Positions 32,794-42,863 of a stretch of 64,000 bases of DNA are shown in pieces. Under the pieces are notes generated by a model. The model was not told the origin of the DNA. It did not search any database and saw nothing but the letters and a program-made list of their open reading frames with translations. A program made the position numbers and the translations under genes. The stretch spans positions 1,550,001-1,614,000 of the forward strand of contig MSED01000009.1 in NCBI GenBank assembly GCA_002099365.1. Reading direction: 5' to 3'. The DNA is from Phialophora verrucosa. Taxonomy: Eukaryota > Ascomycota > Eurotiomycetes > Chaetothyriales > Herpotrichiellaceae. Position 1 is the first letter of the stretch. Every line of letters starts with the position of its first letter.

Positions 32794-33302
32794 CTTGAAA
32801 AGCTGTTACTTGATTTTTGCTTTTAAGCAGATAAAGAGATGAGAAGAAACCCGCGCGCTGTGATAGGAGACGGGCAGTCCAGGACAGCACACTGTGCCAC
32901 GTTCTCCGCACGTCACGGAGTTGTGCGTGGTGTAGAGCCAGGAGTCAGTACGTTCAGCATATTATAAAGGTAGTTATCGCATTGGGGTAATCTGCACCTC
33001 AGAAAGCGACCGCGATAGGAAGTTGAGAGAGGTAACAAATATACAGCCGCTGTAATGTCTGATTTTCGTATTCGTAACAGCGTAAACAGATTTGACTTGA
33101 GTGCGGACTACGGATTTCAGGCCGACTTCACTTCCCATTTGGAAGTGACTGCTGATTTTCTCCAACTCGCCAATGATTCTCGGCTCACTCCCATCACACC
33201 TGACCCTGCACACAGCTTCGTGCCAGCTAATGCACCCAGCGGACCATCTCCCACCAGACGCTCGTCCTCACTTTCATATTTATAGCTCAAATCAACAATC
33301 AT
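32794..33302. promoter_or_regulatory. Divergent promoter acyltransferase-like / PPT2
   Basis: About 510-540 bases between divergent starts, depending on which PPT2 ATG is used. No TATA box or named site is clear. Confidence 0.45.
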
Positions 33303-33872
33303 ATGCAACTGAGTCCAGCAGCGTCGACCTTCATGCGCTTGCCATTCCCTCTACAATTGCGCGTAGGCACAGATATCATCGCAACGAACAGAATTCTGTC
33401 CCCGCTCCAACCCGATATTCGACGGGTGATCAGGCTCACCAATCGTTTCTTACTACCCCTAGAGCTAGATGATCTCAGCCGTCGCTTCCCAGCTTGGAAC
33501 GATGCGCATGCTCAAGACCGACTTCGGACACAGCATATTGCTGCTTGGATAGCTGGCCGGTGGGCTGCTAAAGAAGCAGCTAAAAAGGCTTGGGGCGCTT
33601 CTCTTCTAAGCTTTCGAGACCTGAGAGTTGAAGCTGAGTCTGGTGGTGCTGTGCATATTGTCTGTGGTATGGACTCGATCTCTTGCAAAAAGTCAGATCA
33701 TGCTGCTTCTTCCAGTATGGTGACCGAGCAGGTTGCCCAACTGAGTATCAGCCACGATGGTGACTACACCATTGCGACTGTCCTTGCAACGCCACTACAT
33801 CCAGATATATCGTCTGAGCTTGAGCGGCGGAGAAAAAGAGCCGAGGCAAAGGTTCGCAGTCCTGTTCCCTGA
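33303..33872 (+). CDS. PPT2: Holo-[acyl-carrier-protein] synthase, AcpS type
   Basis: Transfers the 4'-phosphopantetheine arm of CoA to an acyl carrier protein; the fungal AcpS-type enzyme serves the mitochondrial ACP. The 189-aa protein has the three expected motifs: VGTDIIATNRI near the start (metal-binding Asp), the central RWAAKEAAKKAWG helix (catalytic Glu and Lys), and LSISHDGDYTIATVLA (SHD). Single exon. Two ATGs are possible, 33303 and 33333; the longer one adds a short Pro/Ala/Ser stretch that may be part of a presequence. It sits head to head with the acyltransferase-like gene, which is suggestive but does not make it a secondary-metabolism PPTase (those are Sfp-type and longer). 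Confidence 0.88.
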   Translation: MQLSPAASTFMRLPFPLQLRVGTDIIATNRILSPLQPDIRRVIRLTNRFLLPLELDDLSRRFPAWNDAHAQDRLRTQHIAAWIAGRWAAKEAAKKAWGASLLSFRDLRVEAESGGAVHIVCGMDSISCKKSDHAASSSMVTEQVAQLSISHDGDYTIATVLATPLHPDISSELERRRKRAEAKVRSPVP

Positions 33873-33916
33873 ATTAGAGAACATTTTCACCAAGGGATCG
33901 GGTCCAACAACATTGG

Positions 33917-34730
33917 CAAGGCGAACAGTACTTCGCTCCACTCGATGTTTTTCGATACGTCGTAAACAATTTGGCTGCGGACCAGGGCGGGCGACCTCTG
34001 CTCACGAGCGTGATCCACGATGGGATTGCCTCCGATGAGTATATGAAAGAGCACCTGCTCTCGACATTTCGGAACGAAAACCATGAAGCTCAAAATACGC
34101 TCGCTCGAACTTTCATGCCATAGGTCTCCTCCCTGTTGCCGACACCGCAGGTCAGGAGAGAATGGTAGGATTGCTCACCAGGAATACTGAGCCAAAAACA
34201 TACTCGAAGTCGGCAACCTCGGGAGCGCTACTTCGCCATCCCGCCACCTAAGGCTGGGGACGATGTCAAGGTCACGAGGTCCGAAATCGATGCTCAGACA
34301 AAGGCGATAACTGAGAGTATATTACGCACGCACGACTATCCACCAAACCCCTGTGCTGCTCGGGGTTGGTATCACACTTCTAGCTAGGCTACTCAACGAA
34401 ATACAGGACAGCTACTGTCCGGTTTTCGGCTACATTCAACCCGACTAGGGGAATAACTCAGCCTCATTTCAAATTTACAAGAAATGTGGTCAGAAATGGC
34501 CGAGTGGTTGATGTGACGACTGTGGGAGAGATCCTAACTTCCAGGTTGTTCGTGGGCTTATTGGAGCTGCGGGTCAGGATGACAGGGTTGGCGCTGTCGC
34601 CATCCAAGCAATAGACGACAAGGACCGATGGCTACCCAATTGCTGCAGACACGGGTTTCGGCTGGGCATTGCGGAAGTTTTTCGATAAGACAAAGCAAGT
34701 CAAAAACGATGCAGAACGATCTGACCCGAC
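33917..34730 (+). pseudogene. Unrecognised decayed coding stretch
   Basis: Three stretches on the plus strand read like protein but are broken by stops and frame changes and lack start codons. 33917-34123 encodes about 68 residues including DVFRYVVNNLAADQGG, SVIHDGIASDEYMKEHLLST, and ends at a TAG. Around 34222-34380 another frame gives RYFAIPPPKAGDDVKVTRSE, then TKAITESILRTHDYPPNP. Around 34490-34700 a third gives VVRNGRVVDVTTVGEILT and GAAGQDDRVGAVAIQAIDDK. The order and composition suggest one former gene that has decayed. I could not build an intron model that restores one frame, and do not recognise the family. It could also be a poorly spliced real gene. Confidence 0.4.
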
Positions 34731-34843
34731 AAGAGAGGGCGTCCAATGTCTATATTTTCAGCGAGATTCCATGAGTTGAATCGGACCAGCCCTTTTGTGT
34801 CAGTCTCAACGCTTCCTCGCTCGGTCACTCTACTAGTTCCGCT

Positions 34844-35200
34844 TCAGCCCTCCTTATCCAAGTTGGTCACTGTAGTCGGCTTGTGCGCGACTTTCTTGTT
34901 GTTTTGGTCAGTGAACACAACTGCCGGCGCATGACCTGCCCCTTTAGCATTTTCCAGTTGTTTAGCTTGCTTCTCGCTCGTGATTATTGCTTCAACCTGG
35001 TTCACAGTTACATGTTATGTTTCAAGCTTGATCATCAACAAACGATAAGGTGCTCACCTCCCCTTCGTGCTTTCCTCCACGGTACTGTTCCAGTAAGCAT
35101 TTTTCCGACTTATCTTATGGAATGCCACTGTACTTACAGGCGTGGTGACAGTATCACCCTCCTCAATGGGTGCTCCGCCCTTGGACTTAATCTCAGACAT
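34844..35200 (-). CDS. HVA1/TUDOR-domain-like small protein
   Basis: Small protein resembling the 'hypervirulence associated protein, TUDOR domain' family found widely in fungi and bacteria; the name comes from a Cryptococcus gene and says little about function here. Three exons: 35138-35200 (63 nt), 35058-35084 (27 nt) and 34844-34996 (153 nt); introns of 53 nt (GTAAGT..AACAG) and 61 nt (GTGAGC..ACCAG). All junctions are in phase 0. The 80-aa product begins MSEIKSKGGAPIEEGDTV, continues with YRGGKHEGEVEAIITSEKQA and ends in PAVVFTDQNNKKVAHKP plus TNLDKEG. A T-run lies just upstream of the ATG (35202-35211). The gene is split too finely to appear as one reading frame. Confidence 0.88.
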
Positions 35201-35696
35201 TGTTTTTTTTTTTGACTTTCTATGAGAGCTGCTGGCTGGTGATGATTTCGCTGGATTGGAGACGCGCAATAGCGAAGCCTCTTCCTCACGAGTAATTCGT
35301 GCTGGTACTAAAAGTACCGAGTACGAGTACCAACGTCACTTTGTGCTCATGGTCGGCTTCCCTGCGAGGCTGAATACCATGCGACCTGATTGGCTCGGCC
35401 CCCCTTTTCCCTGGCGTCATCCGGTCGACCTGAGGCATCGTGCCTGCCGATCTTTTACAAGGCTGACTCCATTCCACACTCCTTCAACGTTCATGGAAAC
35501 GTCGCCGCAGAGAATGAGATCATCGAGGTCTTCAAGCATGACGTCAACTGCAAGGGCTTTGCACACGACCATTTTTGAATGCGAGCTCGTCCCTCCTTGA
35601 ACTGCTTCCTCTAAATTCTTTTCATCACTCGAGAGAAGTACTCCTTGGAAGAAACGAACACCAGAATCAATCACAGATCAGATCAATCAATACACC
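35201..35696. promoter_or_regulatory. Divergent promoter between two small genes
   Basis: 496 bases between the HVA1-like start and the start at 35697. It includes a run of ten or more T at about 35202-35212 and a short GTACCGAGTACGAGTAC repeat near 35320. Short frames only. Confidence 0.45.
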
Positions 35697-36372
35697 ATGG
35701 CAGCAAGAAACGCGGACTCAATGACCAATGCTCAGGGCGAGTTCCATCCCAGACAGCCCCGTGCAGAGCCCACGGAGAAGCACGGAGTAAGTACTCAGCC
35801 ATCAAAGTCCTCTTGGACCAAGAAATTTGGAGGACTGTACATACGCACTGGAACCCGCTGCTAACCAGTCTTTTCAGCACCAAATAGGGCAAAAGACATC
35901 ACCGAATGACTACGCCCCCGAATTCTCCGCCCAAACCCTCCCGGCAGGGACCGCTCCCAAAGAATCAACCTTCCGGCCAGATGCCACATATGAGATCCCA
36001 GGCCAACAATTCAACGACAATGTTGACCGCTCCCACGGCAAAGAGGGCGTCCGTACTGACCCCTTAAGCACCCTCCCGGGCGCCACGTCCGCGGACGTAC
36101 ACACCGGCCTAGGCCACCCAGGACAAGGTCAGACAAGCACCGAACTCCGCCACGAGGGTCACCACACCGCGTCAAAAGCAACTTCCGGCCCCGAGGGCGC
36201 TGGTGCCACAGGAGGCAGCGGCCTACACAACCCCGATGATCTGAATCAGGAGTTCCGCCGGTTACAGGACGATAGTGCCCACCCGACGGGCCCGATCAGG
36301 GAACACAACCAGTCTTTGGCAGGCGCGGAGGAGAAGGAGCCCGAGAGGGCGGAATTTGTGGCAAAAGAGTAA
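35697..36372 (+). CDS. Small hydrophilic conserved fungal protein
   Basis: Two exons, 35697-35786 and 35878-36372; the 91-nt intron has a GTAAGT donor, GCTAAC branch and TTTTCAG acceptor and splits EKHG from HQIGQK in phase 0. The 194-aa product is polar, rich in Gly, Thr, Pro, His and Asp, with no membrane segment or signal peptide and little predicted fold. Recognisable segments are SAQTLPAGTAPKESTFRPDA, ATSADVHTGLGHPGQGQTST, and EFRRLQDDSAHPTGP. I know similar hypothetical proteins in ascomycetes, without an assigned role; the composition recalls stress-related disordered proteins (inference). Confidence 0.72.
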
Positions 36373-37154
36373 CGTGCTCCACCTTAGTGAGGGAAAATGG
36401 TCGGAAAATGCCATACCAGTCGTAAGAGGAGCCGTCCCTCGACAGTTGCACAGTGAGAGCAGATGACTTCAGATAGGTCTTTGCGCTCGAGGATGGGAAA
36501 GCCGATGTGCTCGGATTGTCTCTTATCCGATCATGCCTCACTGCGCGTACGGAACTAGAACCGCTTCCACAGCCAAGGCATGTGATGCGAGGCCGATAGC
36601 CACTGTGTACAGAACAATAGAAAAGTCACTATACCCGTCCCGTTCATGATACAGTGTACCTCCCACACCAGTGAGTGACATGGAAACCCAACAATGTAGC
36701 ATACCTCGTTTGGGGGCGTCTTAGGTTCGTGTGCTATACATGCGTAGGTACGTACTCCTACGGTGGACATCTCTGGATTGGTGTTTCCCATGGCGTACAG
36801 CTGGGAGCTCTGCTAGCCTATATAATTCTCCCCTTCCCGTAAGAGGTTTCACGCTGTGCTGCGAAAGATCTCGGACACGGTGCCATGAAGTGGCGAGAGT
36901 CGTGGGGTTCATGTTCGCGTCGTGTTTAGGGGGGCGTATTGCTGTGTAGAGCCAGGGAGGAGAGAGAGCGAGAGAGCGACATACGCATGGATCACGCTCG
37001 GATATGCCTCAAGAGGCTCGAGCAGATGGGGTTATGTAGCAGGGAAAGCGCGAAGTCGCATGTCTAGTCTATACAAGGGACGCGTCTTGTACCACCTCCA
37101 CACTGATTTCAGGGATTTTGTACACAGTAAAGATCACTTTGCCAGCCAGATTGA
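36373..37154. other. Intergenic, 0.78 kb
   Basis: Between convergent genes. It contains a short GA-rich patch at about 36957-36980. No gene recognised. Confidence 0.5.
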
Positions 37155-40100
37155 TTAATCAATGACTGGTCGCTCATCAACACCTTCCCTCCCCTTCTTC
37201 GCCTCTGTCGCATGTCCATTCGTTCCACCATTCTCTCGTACACCGCTCCCGTTGACAAGCTCAACACCTCCCTTCTCTTTCATCCTGTCCTCAAAGCTAT
37301 CGACTTCCACACCGCTAATGAGAGCCTGGCTCACCCCCTCTAAACCAGCCACGAAAACACACAACAAACTGCCAATCACGAAGTGACTAATTGTCGTTCC
37401 AATATCCAGCCAACTCCCCTCGTCTCTCACCATCCAGAAGAAATTCAGTGTCATGATGTCGCTTATGCTCATCACCGTCATGAACAGTGCCGAGGACTGC
37501 AGTCCTAACCTTCGGTTCAGAATGCCCAGTGCGGCGGAGATGATCGCAAAGGGCACCATGATTTTGAAGAGCAGGAGGGCGCCTTGAGAGAAGGGGTCGA
37601 AGATGGGAATGAGACGGTAGACCGCGTCGAGGGAAAAGGAGGATACGGAGGCGATATTTCCGGTCGAGAAGAAGGCGGATTGTAGGAAGAAGAGGAAGAA
37701 GAGGGTGCGGCGGAGATCGGGGAGGGAAAGGGTCCGGAAAGTTTGTTCAGGATGTATATTTGACGAAGTTGGGGATTTCGATGTTATGGTGACGCTGTTT
37801 GCTGGAGATTGAGATGCGTTCGGCTGAGGCTGAGAGGAAGTATGCAGCTGAATGGCGTATTCGAGGCGCACCCAGGTGAGGAGGATAAAACAGAAGGCGA
37901 AGTAGAAGAGACCTTCGTAGGAGATCGTGAGGAGGACAAAAGATGGTGAGAAGGTAAGGAAGATGATGACCAAGCGGTGGAGGTAGTGTCTATTTGGTGC
38001 CATCCGATGGACAAAGGGGAGGATGATCGAAGCCAAAAGGACCAACCAGCCAACAACTTGATTTCCCACAGGGAGACCTTTCTTTGCTTGAAGTGATGCG
38101 ACGCTCGACCGTGTCACGATGACCGTCAGCAGGATGATGCCAGTTTGGACTCCCATCAGAGTTCGTGAAAAGATATTTGTTTCGCTGTATGCACCTGCGG
38201 ATTTGGACTGCAAAGTGATATCGTGCTCGAAGATGAGGTAAAGCACGCCCGCCCCAAACATCAGGAGACCGCCTGCGGTGATCATAGTCGGACTCTCGAC
38301 CTTGACAACAGGAAGAAGCGTGAAGGTGCTAAGGACAAGGCAGCCAGCTGCCCATGCGAGGAATATTAGTTTGTTCTTTTTGACGAAATCCGCGCCGTAT
38401 GATGCAGGGAAAATCGCGCCTAGAAGGTATAACACAGTGAGGATGCCACGGTGGAAGTATGATTGAACCTGGACGAGTTAGGAGCAGGTCAAATGATGCA
38501 GGATGACTTGAACTCACCAAAGCCTCAATGATAAACAAGAAGCAGAATGCCTGCACGATGAGAGAGCTGGATTTGGAAAACCCCTGAATATGTCCGAGAA
38601 GAACTTTAGACCCGGAGGACAAGGCCTTTCTTCTGGCAAAGACCTCTTCCCAGAAAAAGACGGGAAACACGGCGTATCCATAATATGTCACAGGCGATCG
38701 CTCGATGATGAAGAACGAATACAGAGCAACAAGGATGGAAGAGAACGCCACCAGTGAAGCAGATGTCCTTTCGTCCGGCACTGCCCCATGCAGAACATGC
38801 AGATCGATGACTGTCGTAATGCCATATGTTATCCAGCCAAGATATCCGATGGTAATCAGAGCTCGGAGAAAAAGCCAGTCGTACGTCTGTAGATAGCGCA
38901 GCCCTTGGAGAGCGTGATTGAACAGATCCGAAGACAGCTGAATCGCGAGTTCGGGCTGGTTGTTGGTGATAGCACTCTCAATGGCTGAGATACGACCAGC
39001 AACAGATGCATTGGTCTTGGAGAAAGGGGGATACGGCTGATAATTCAACGCAGTCGACATCTTCTGCTCCTCCTTGACCCTGTACATCTCCAGAACCTGT
39101 TTCGTATTGACCAGGAACGCATTGGCTTGTTCCTCTGTGGTCGCAGCTAGATAAGGTAAGGGCAGCTTTCCAACCGAGTTCACAGGGTACTCTACTCCGG
39201 CAAGGTATGCCATGAGCGCTGCAACATCGGCTTGATCAACATCATGTCGGTGGACATGGTCTAGACCCCAGTCGAACGAGAAGCCATCTTCATGGCCAGG
39301 AGCTCTCTCACCAATGGACACTCGAGGTCGAGCAACGCCGGCTCCCCAGGCAATCAGCGGAGTTCTTGTGTTGTCAGGATGACCATCGCCGTGACTCCCC
39401 CAGTCGCTCATACCATGATCAGCAGTGAAGACATAAGCCGTCTCGCCGTCGCCATAGAAGTCATCAATCAGATTAGTGATCTCCTGGACGCCTTGATCCA
39501 CAATTTTGATGTTGTGCAGATACTCCTTGGAATATGGGCGGTACGAATGTCCAGTTGTATCCAATCCTAGCAGATGGAGGAAGAAAACGACCTTGTCCTC
39601 ACGGAGCATGGCGTCCAATGTAGAATTCGTACTGGCTGATTTAAAGAGGTCTTTGACCCTGTCGAAGACCCAGACATCCAACGCTGTTGCATCCTGCGAG
39701 AAGTCTTCAAATTCTGCGCCATATGTGTCCGCATCGATTCGACCTGGTACCGCGCCATCCTTGAACATGGGGAGAATATCAGGACTACCCCAACTCCATG
39801 TGTGCCTGCTTCTGTTGAAAACGCTGTCGAAGTCCACAGGGTTCAGTTTCCATCCCGTTGTAACAGCGGAGACGTCTTCATAAAGGCCGGCTATGAGAGC
39901 AACATGACCGGGCCGTGACTCTGTGGGGACTCGTGTATGGGAGACGCCGAATGTGCCATGCTCGAGAACTCGGGAGCGCAGAAAGGGAGCCAAAGGTCGA
40001 GGAGTTAGGTCGGCGTTGGCTGGGTCGGGAGGAGATGGATCTGGGAAGGACTGGAAGGCTTTGTCCGCGCGGAGACCGTCACCAACATACAGGACCAATC

Positions 40101-40251
40101 TCTTCGCCGGCGCTTTCTCTTGCTGGACTCCATATAGCCTCATGCCATGCACAATGGGACTGACAAAGTATATATCGAAGATCGAGTAAAGGTAGACCAA
40201 GTGGAAGATCACGGCCAGGGCCAGAAACCCTCCGCGACCTATTCTGGCCAT
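37155..40251 (-). CDS. MCD4: GPI ethanolamine phosphate transferase 1
   Basis: ER multi-spanning enzyme that adds ethanolamine phosphate to the first mannose of GPI precursors. Two exons, 38518-40251 and 37155-38468, with a 49-nt intron (GTGAGT donor, CCTAAC branch, TCCAG acceptor), 1015 aa. N-terminal membrane anchor (GFLALAVIFHLVYLYSIFDI), then the luminal alkaline-phosphatase-like domain with YVGDGLRAD, the catalytic Thr in RVPTESRPGHVAL, HLLGLDTTGH and FTADHGMSDWGSHGDG, all metal-site motifs of the family. From about residue 450 come many transmembrane helices, including YFHRGILTVLYLLGA across the splice. Length fits Mcd4/PIG-N (about 920-1030 aa). Confidence 0.95.
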
Positions 40252-40539
40252 TCTTGCACAGTCTAGGGAAGGAGCGACTTGGGTCAGATGTTCATTCTAC
40301 TCTGAGATAGAACGGAGACAACAACCAAAGACAACCATCATAATGTCGCCGCAGTCGCTCAGGAGCAGAAAGTTCCCAAAGGGGCAACTGCGGCGAAGAT
40401 ACACGCGACTCCGCGACAACACGTGGGGCGTGAGGGCATCGTGGGTGGAAGTCGAGCCATTAGCCAGGAGACATACTGTGTACTGGGACAAACTACACCC
40501 GAGACGTCCCGTTTCTATCGTGTGTGGCGCACATATCAT
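40252..40539. other. Short MCD4 promoter region
   Basis: 288 bases between the MCD4 start and the VPS36 stop, both on the minus strand. Confidence 0.5.
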
Positions 40540-42464
40540 CTATTCGTCCTCATCGACCAAGAAATTCAGCCAGAATTTCAAGCCTTCCACGCTCTCTTCT
40601 CGGCATAATGCTCCTCGCTCCTCTGCCATTTCAAGTTCTTCGCTAGCAACACCAAGACTCCAGCCAAACTGTGCCGCCGCCTGCTGTGCTGTAACGCCAA
40701 TGCTAAACGTTGACCGATCCCACAGCTCGGACACATTTGCGGCACACTGCTTCAATGACTCTAGCCATGCCTTGATCTGACTGATCGTCCTGTCGTCAGT
40801 TGCGTTTCGGTGTTGGACTACCAGCAGTCCACTTTTGAAGCGTCGTAGCTTTATAGGAAGTCCCAACCTCTCCCATGCTTCAGCAGCCTTGTGGAAGTCA
40901 GAGGGGCTAACCAGTTCCACTCCGTTTTGACTCCTGTTGAATATTGCCCAGAGATCGACGAGGCTCATTGTGCCGCCCTGATGCCGTAGTACGCCCCTCC
41001 TGTCATCCATGGCATATTCCGCAAGGTTGCGTGCTAGCTCTGAGATGTAAAGTGCATTCGAGCTGTCGCCAACCATGTCTTTTGTCGCCACCATGCCGAG
41101 GGCGGCGGCTGATTGGGAAAGAAGAGGGTCAGAAACAGCGCCTGAGAGGCCTGATGCAGCCCCTGATTCTTGGGCGAATCGTTCAGCGAGGGCCACAATG
41201 TCCTTAGCCGATGCCATCAAAGCTTCTAAATCCTCAAAAGCGTTTCCCAGAACAGCTTCGTTGTTTTTACGAGTCTGTAGCCCTCGCTGTTCGAGGCCAG
41301 CAATGCCAACTGCTGTTTTCCGCGGGTCGGATGGTGCAGGGCTTGCACTGCTGAGAGGTGTTGGGGCAGCCGGACTGTCAGCACGTGGAATTGGCGGAGC
41401 GTTCTGCAGCAACCACTTTCTTTGAATCATTGCATTCTTCAAGCGTTCGTAAAACGCTCGATCGCCTCCGTTCCGGAAGGAAAACTTGATGCTCGGAGTC
41501 TCATGCTCGTCTTCGAGGGTCAAGCCCGATATCTCCGGTCCGGGCGACTCAGACCGAGTGAATGGTTCCTCCAGCCCCGCCCTCTGAACTGTGCTTGGAC
41601 TTGGTAGCGGAGCAGAGCACAATTCGCACTCCCGCAACCAGGGATGGTTGTGAAAGGTGCATCGAGGGCAGGTCAGGCTTTTCGCAGAAGTGTCGTCACC
41701 ATACGACTTTGTTTGCGAGGTGCTCGCCAGGTTGGTCGGCTCTGCTCTTGTCGGCGGAATCCGTTTCGCATTCGCAACAACAGCTGCTTTGAGCACGGTG
41801 GAGAATGGCGGTTTGATACCGCAGGCCAGACACGGCGGTAGTGGGAAAGCCTCCGTAGCGATGGTAGGATCGAAATTCGATGGTACAGGATTGGAGAAAG
41901 AGCAGATGGGACATACCCAGGTCCCGGATACCACTGGCGCTGGAGCCGACGGGACCGGTGAAGGGCGGAATGGACTGGGCGACCGAGAAGTTGGTGTCGA
42001 AGAAGACAAGACCCTCTGGAAATGCGGCGATTGTGGCGTGCCAGTTCTGCTTATCGAGCCAAAGCCTCTTTTAAGTGGCCTAGGAAATAAGGTGACCTTG
42101 GGCGATGATCTGAGAAACCCAGCCTTGGTCGTATTGGGTAAGCACCGTTGTTGTGTATGAAGAAATTGATCTTACCTGATACTCATGTCTTTCGACATCC
42201 TTCAAGTCAACCGCCCATGAGTTGGTGCGCGGTTCTGCATCATCCACGTAGCATGCGCGATGGGAGGTCAAATACACATGTCCCTTTTGGCAAGAATCGA
42301 TCTTGTATTTTCTGAACGAATGTTAGCGATAGTGGACTCACCGGCCATCAAGGTCCAACTTTCCCTTCATAGAGTCCAACCCCGTCCTGCACAAACAGAA
42401 GGACTTCATCTTGCGACAGGGTGGGGCGAGAGCCAGCAGTCAAGTCTGGCTTTTTGAGGAACAT
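40540..42464 (-). CDS. VPS36: ESCRT-II subunit Vps36, with apparent frame break
   Basis: Endosomal sorting protein with N-terminal GLUE domain, zinc fingers and EAP30 winged helices. Exons as seen: 42342-42464, 42176-42311, 40540-42123. Exon 1 begins MFLKKPDLTAGSRP and reaches VQDGVGLYEGK; exon 2 encodes YKIDSCQKGHVYLTSHRACY and ends HEYQ; exon 3 starts AGFLRSSPKVTLF and carries two Cys zinc fingers (WVCPICSFSNP.., LTCPRCTFHNH..) and the C-terminal EAP30 domain (LYISELARNLAEYAMD onward). Summed exons are one base too many: exon 1 and exon 2 are in different frames at the LYEGK junction, and no GT donor gives the needed phase. Either a one-base indel in the A-run there, or an unusual splice. 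The exon 2-3 intron ends in AAG. Confidence 0.85.
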
Positions 42465-42863
42465 CCGGCTGTTTATTTAGACTGGAGTTCATCTTCGGGC
42501 ACGTCAGGTCTTCTGGAAGTGCCGGCTGCTATAGGTCTAGCATCCTCATCGTGCCTGAAGTATTACTGTAAGAACGAAAGAAGCGAACGAAGGAAGATTG
42601 CTCGATGCCTTGATTAACTCGAGATGAAATGTCACTAGCCTGTTTAGGTTAGGCATTCGCCAAGCGGCTTCTCTGGCGCCAATTTCAGTCGAACGTGAAC
42701 TTCTCTCTTATTCCTTTCACCGACTTCCTCTTCACAGCATCACGACGACTGAGCCAACCGCCTGCAACATAGGCGGTCCATCGAGTTGGCTGTTGTAGTG
42801 ACTATTCTCTCCCTCCATTTGTTTTCCTGCGCGATTCAGTCAACTGTGCTTGGACGCGCTGCC
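42465..42863. promoter_or_regulatory. Divergent promoter VPS36 / THP3
   Basis: 399 bases between divergent start codons of two housekeeping genes; no distinctive motif. Confidence 0.45.

Noticed and set aside
31698..33872. Remnant beta-lactam biosynthetic cluster
   Set aside because: Only an IAT-family paralogue without PTS1 and an AcpS-type PPTase are present; no NRPS, IPN synthase, transporter or regulator is nearby.
34490..34560. tRNA-Leu/Ser 5' end (ATGGCCGAGTGGTT)
   Set aside because: The match ends after the D-arm region; no anticodon arm or T-arm follows, and the stretch reads as decayed coding sequence.
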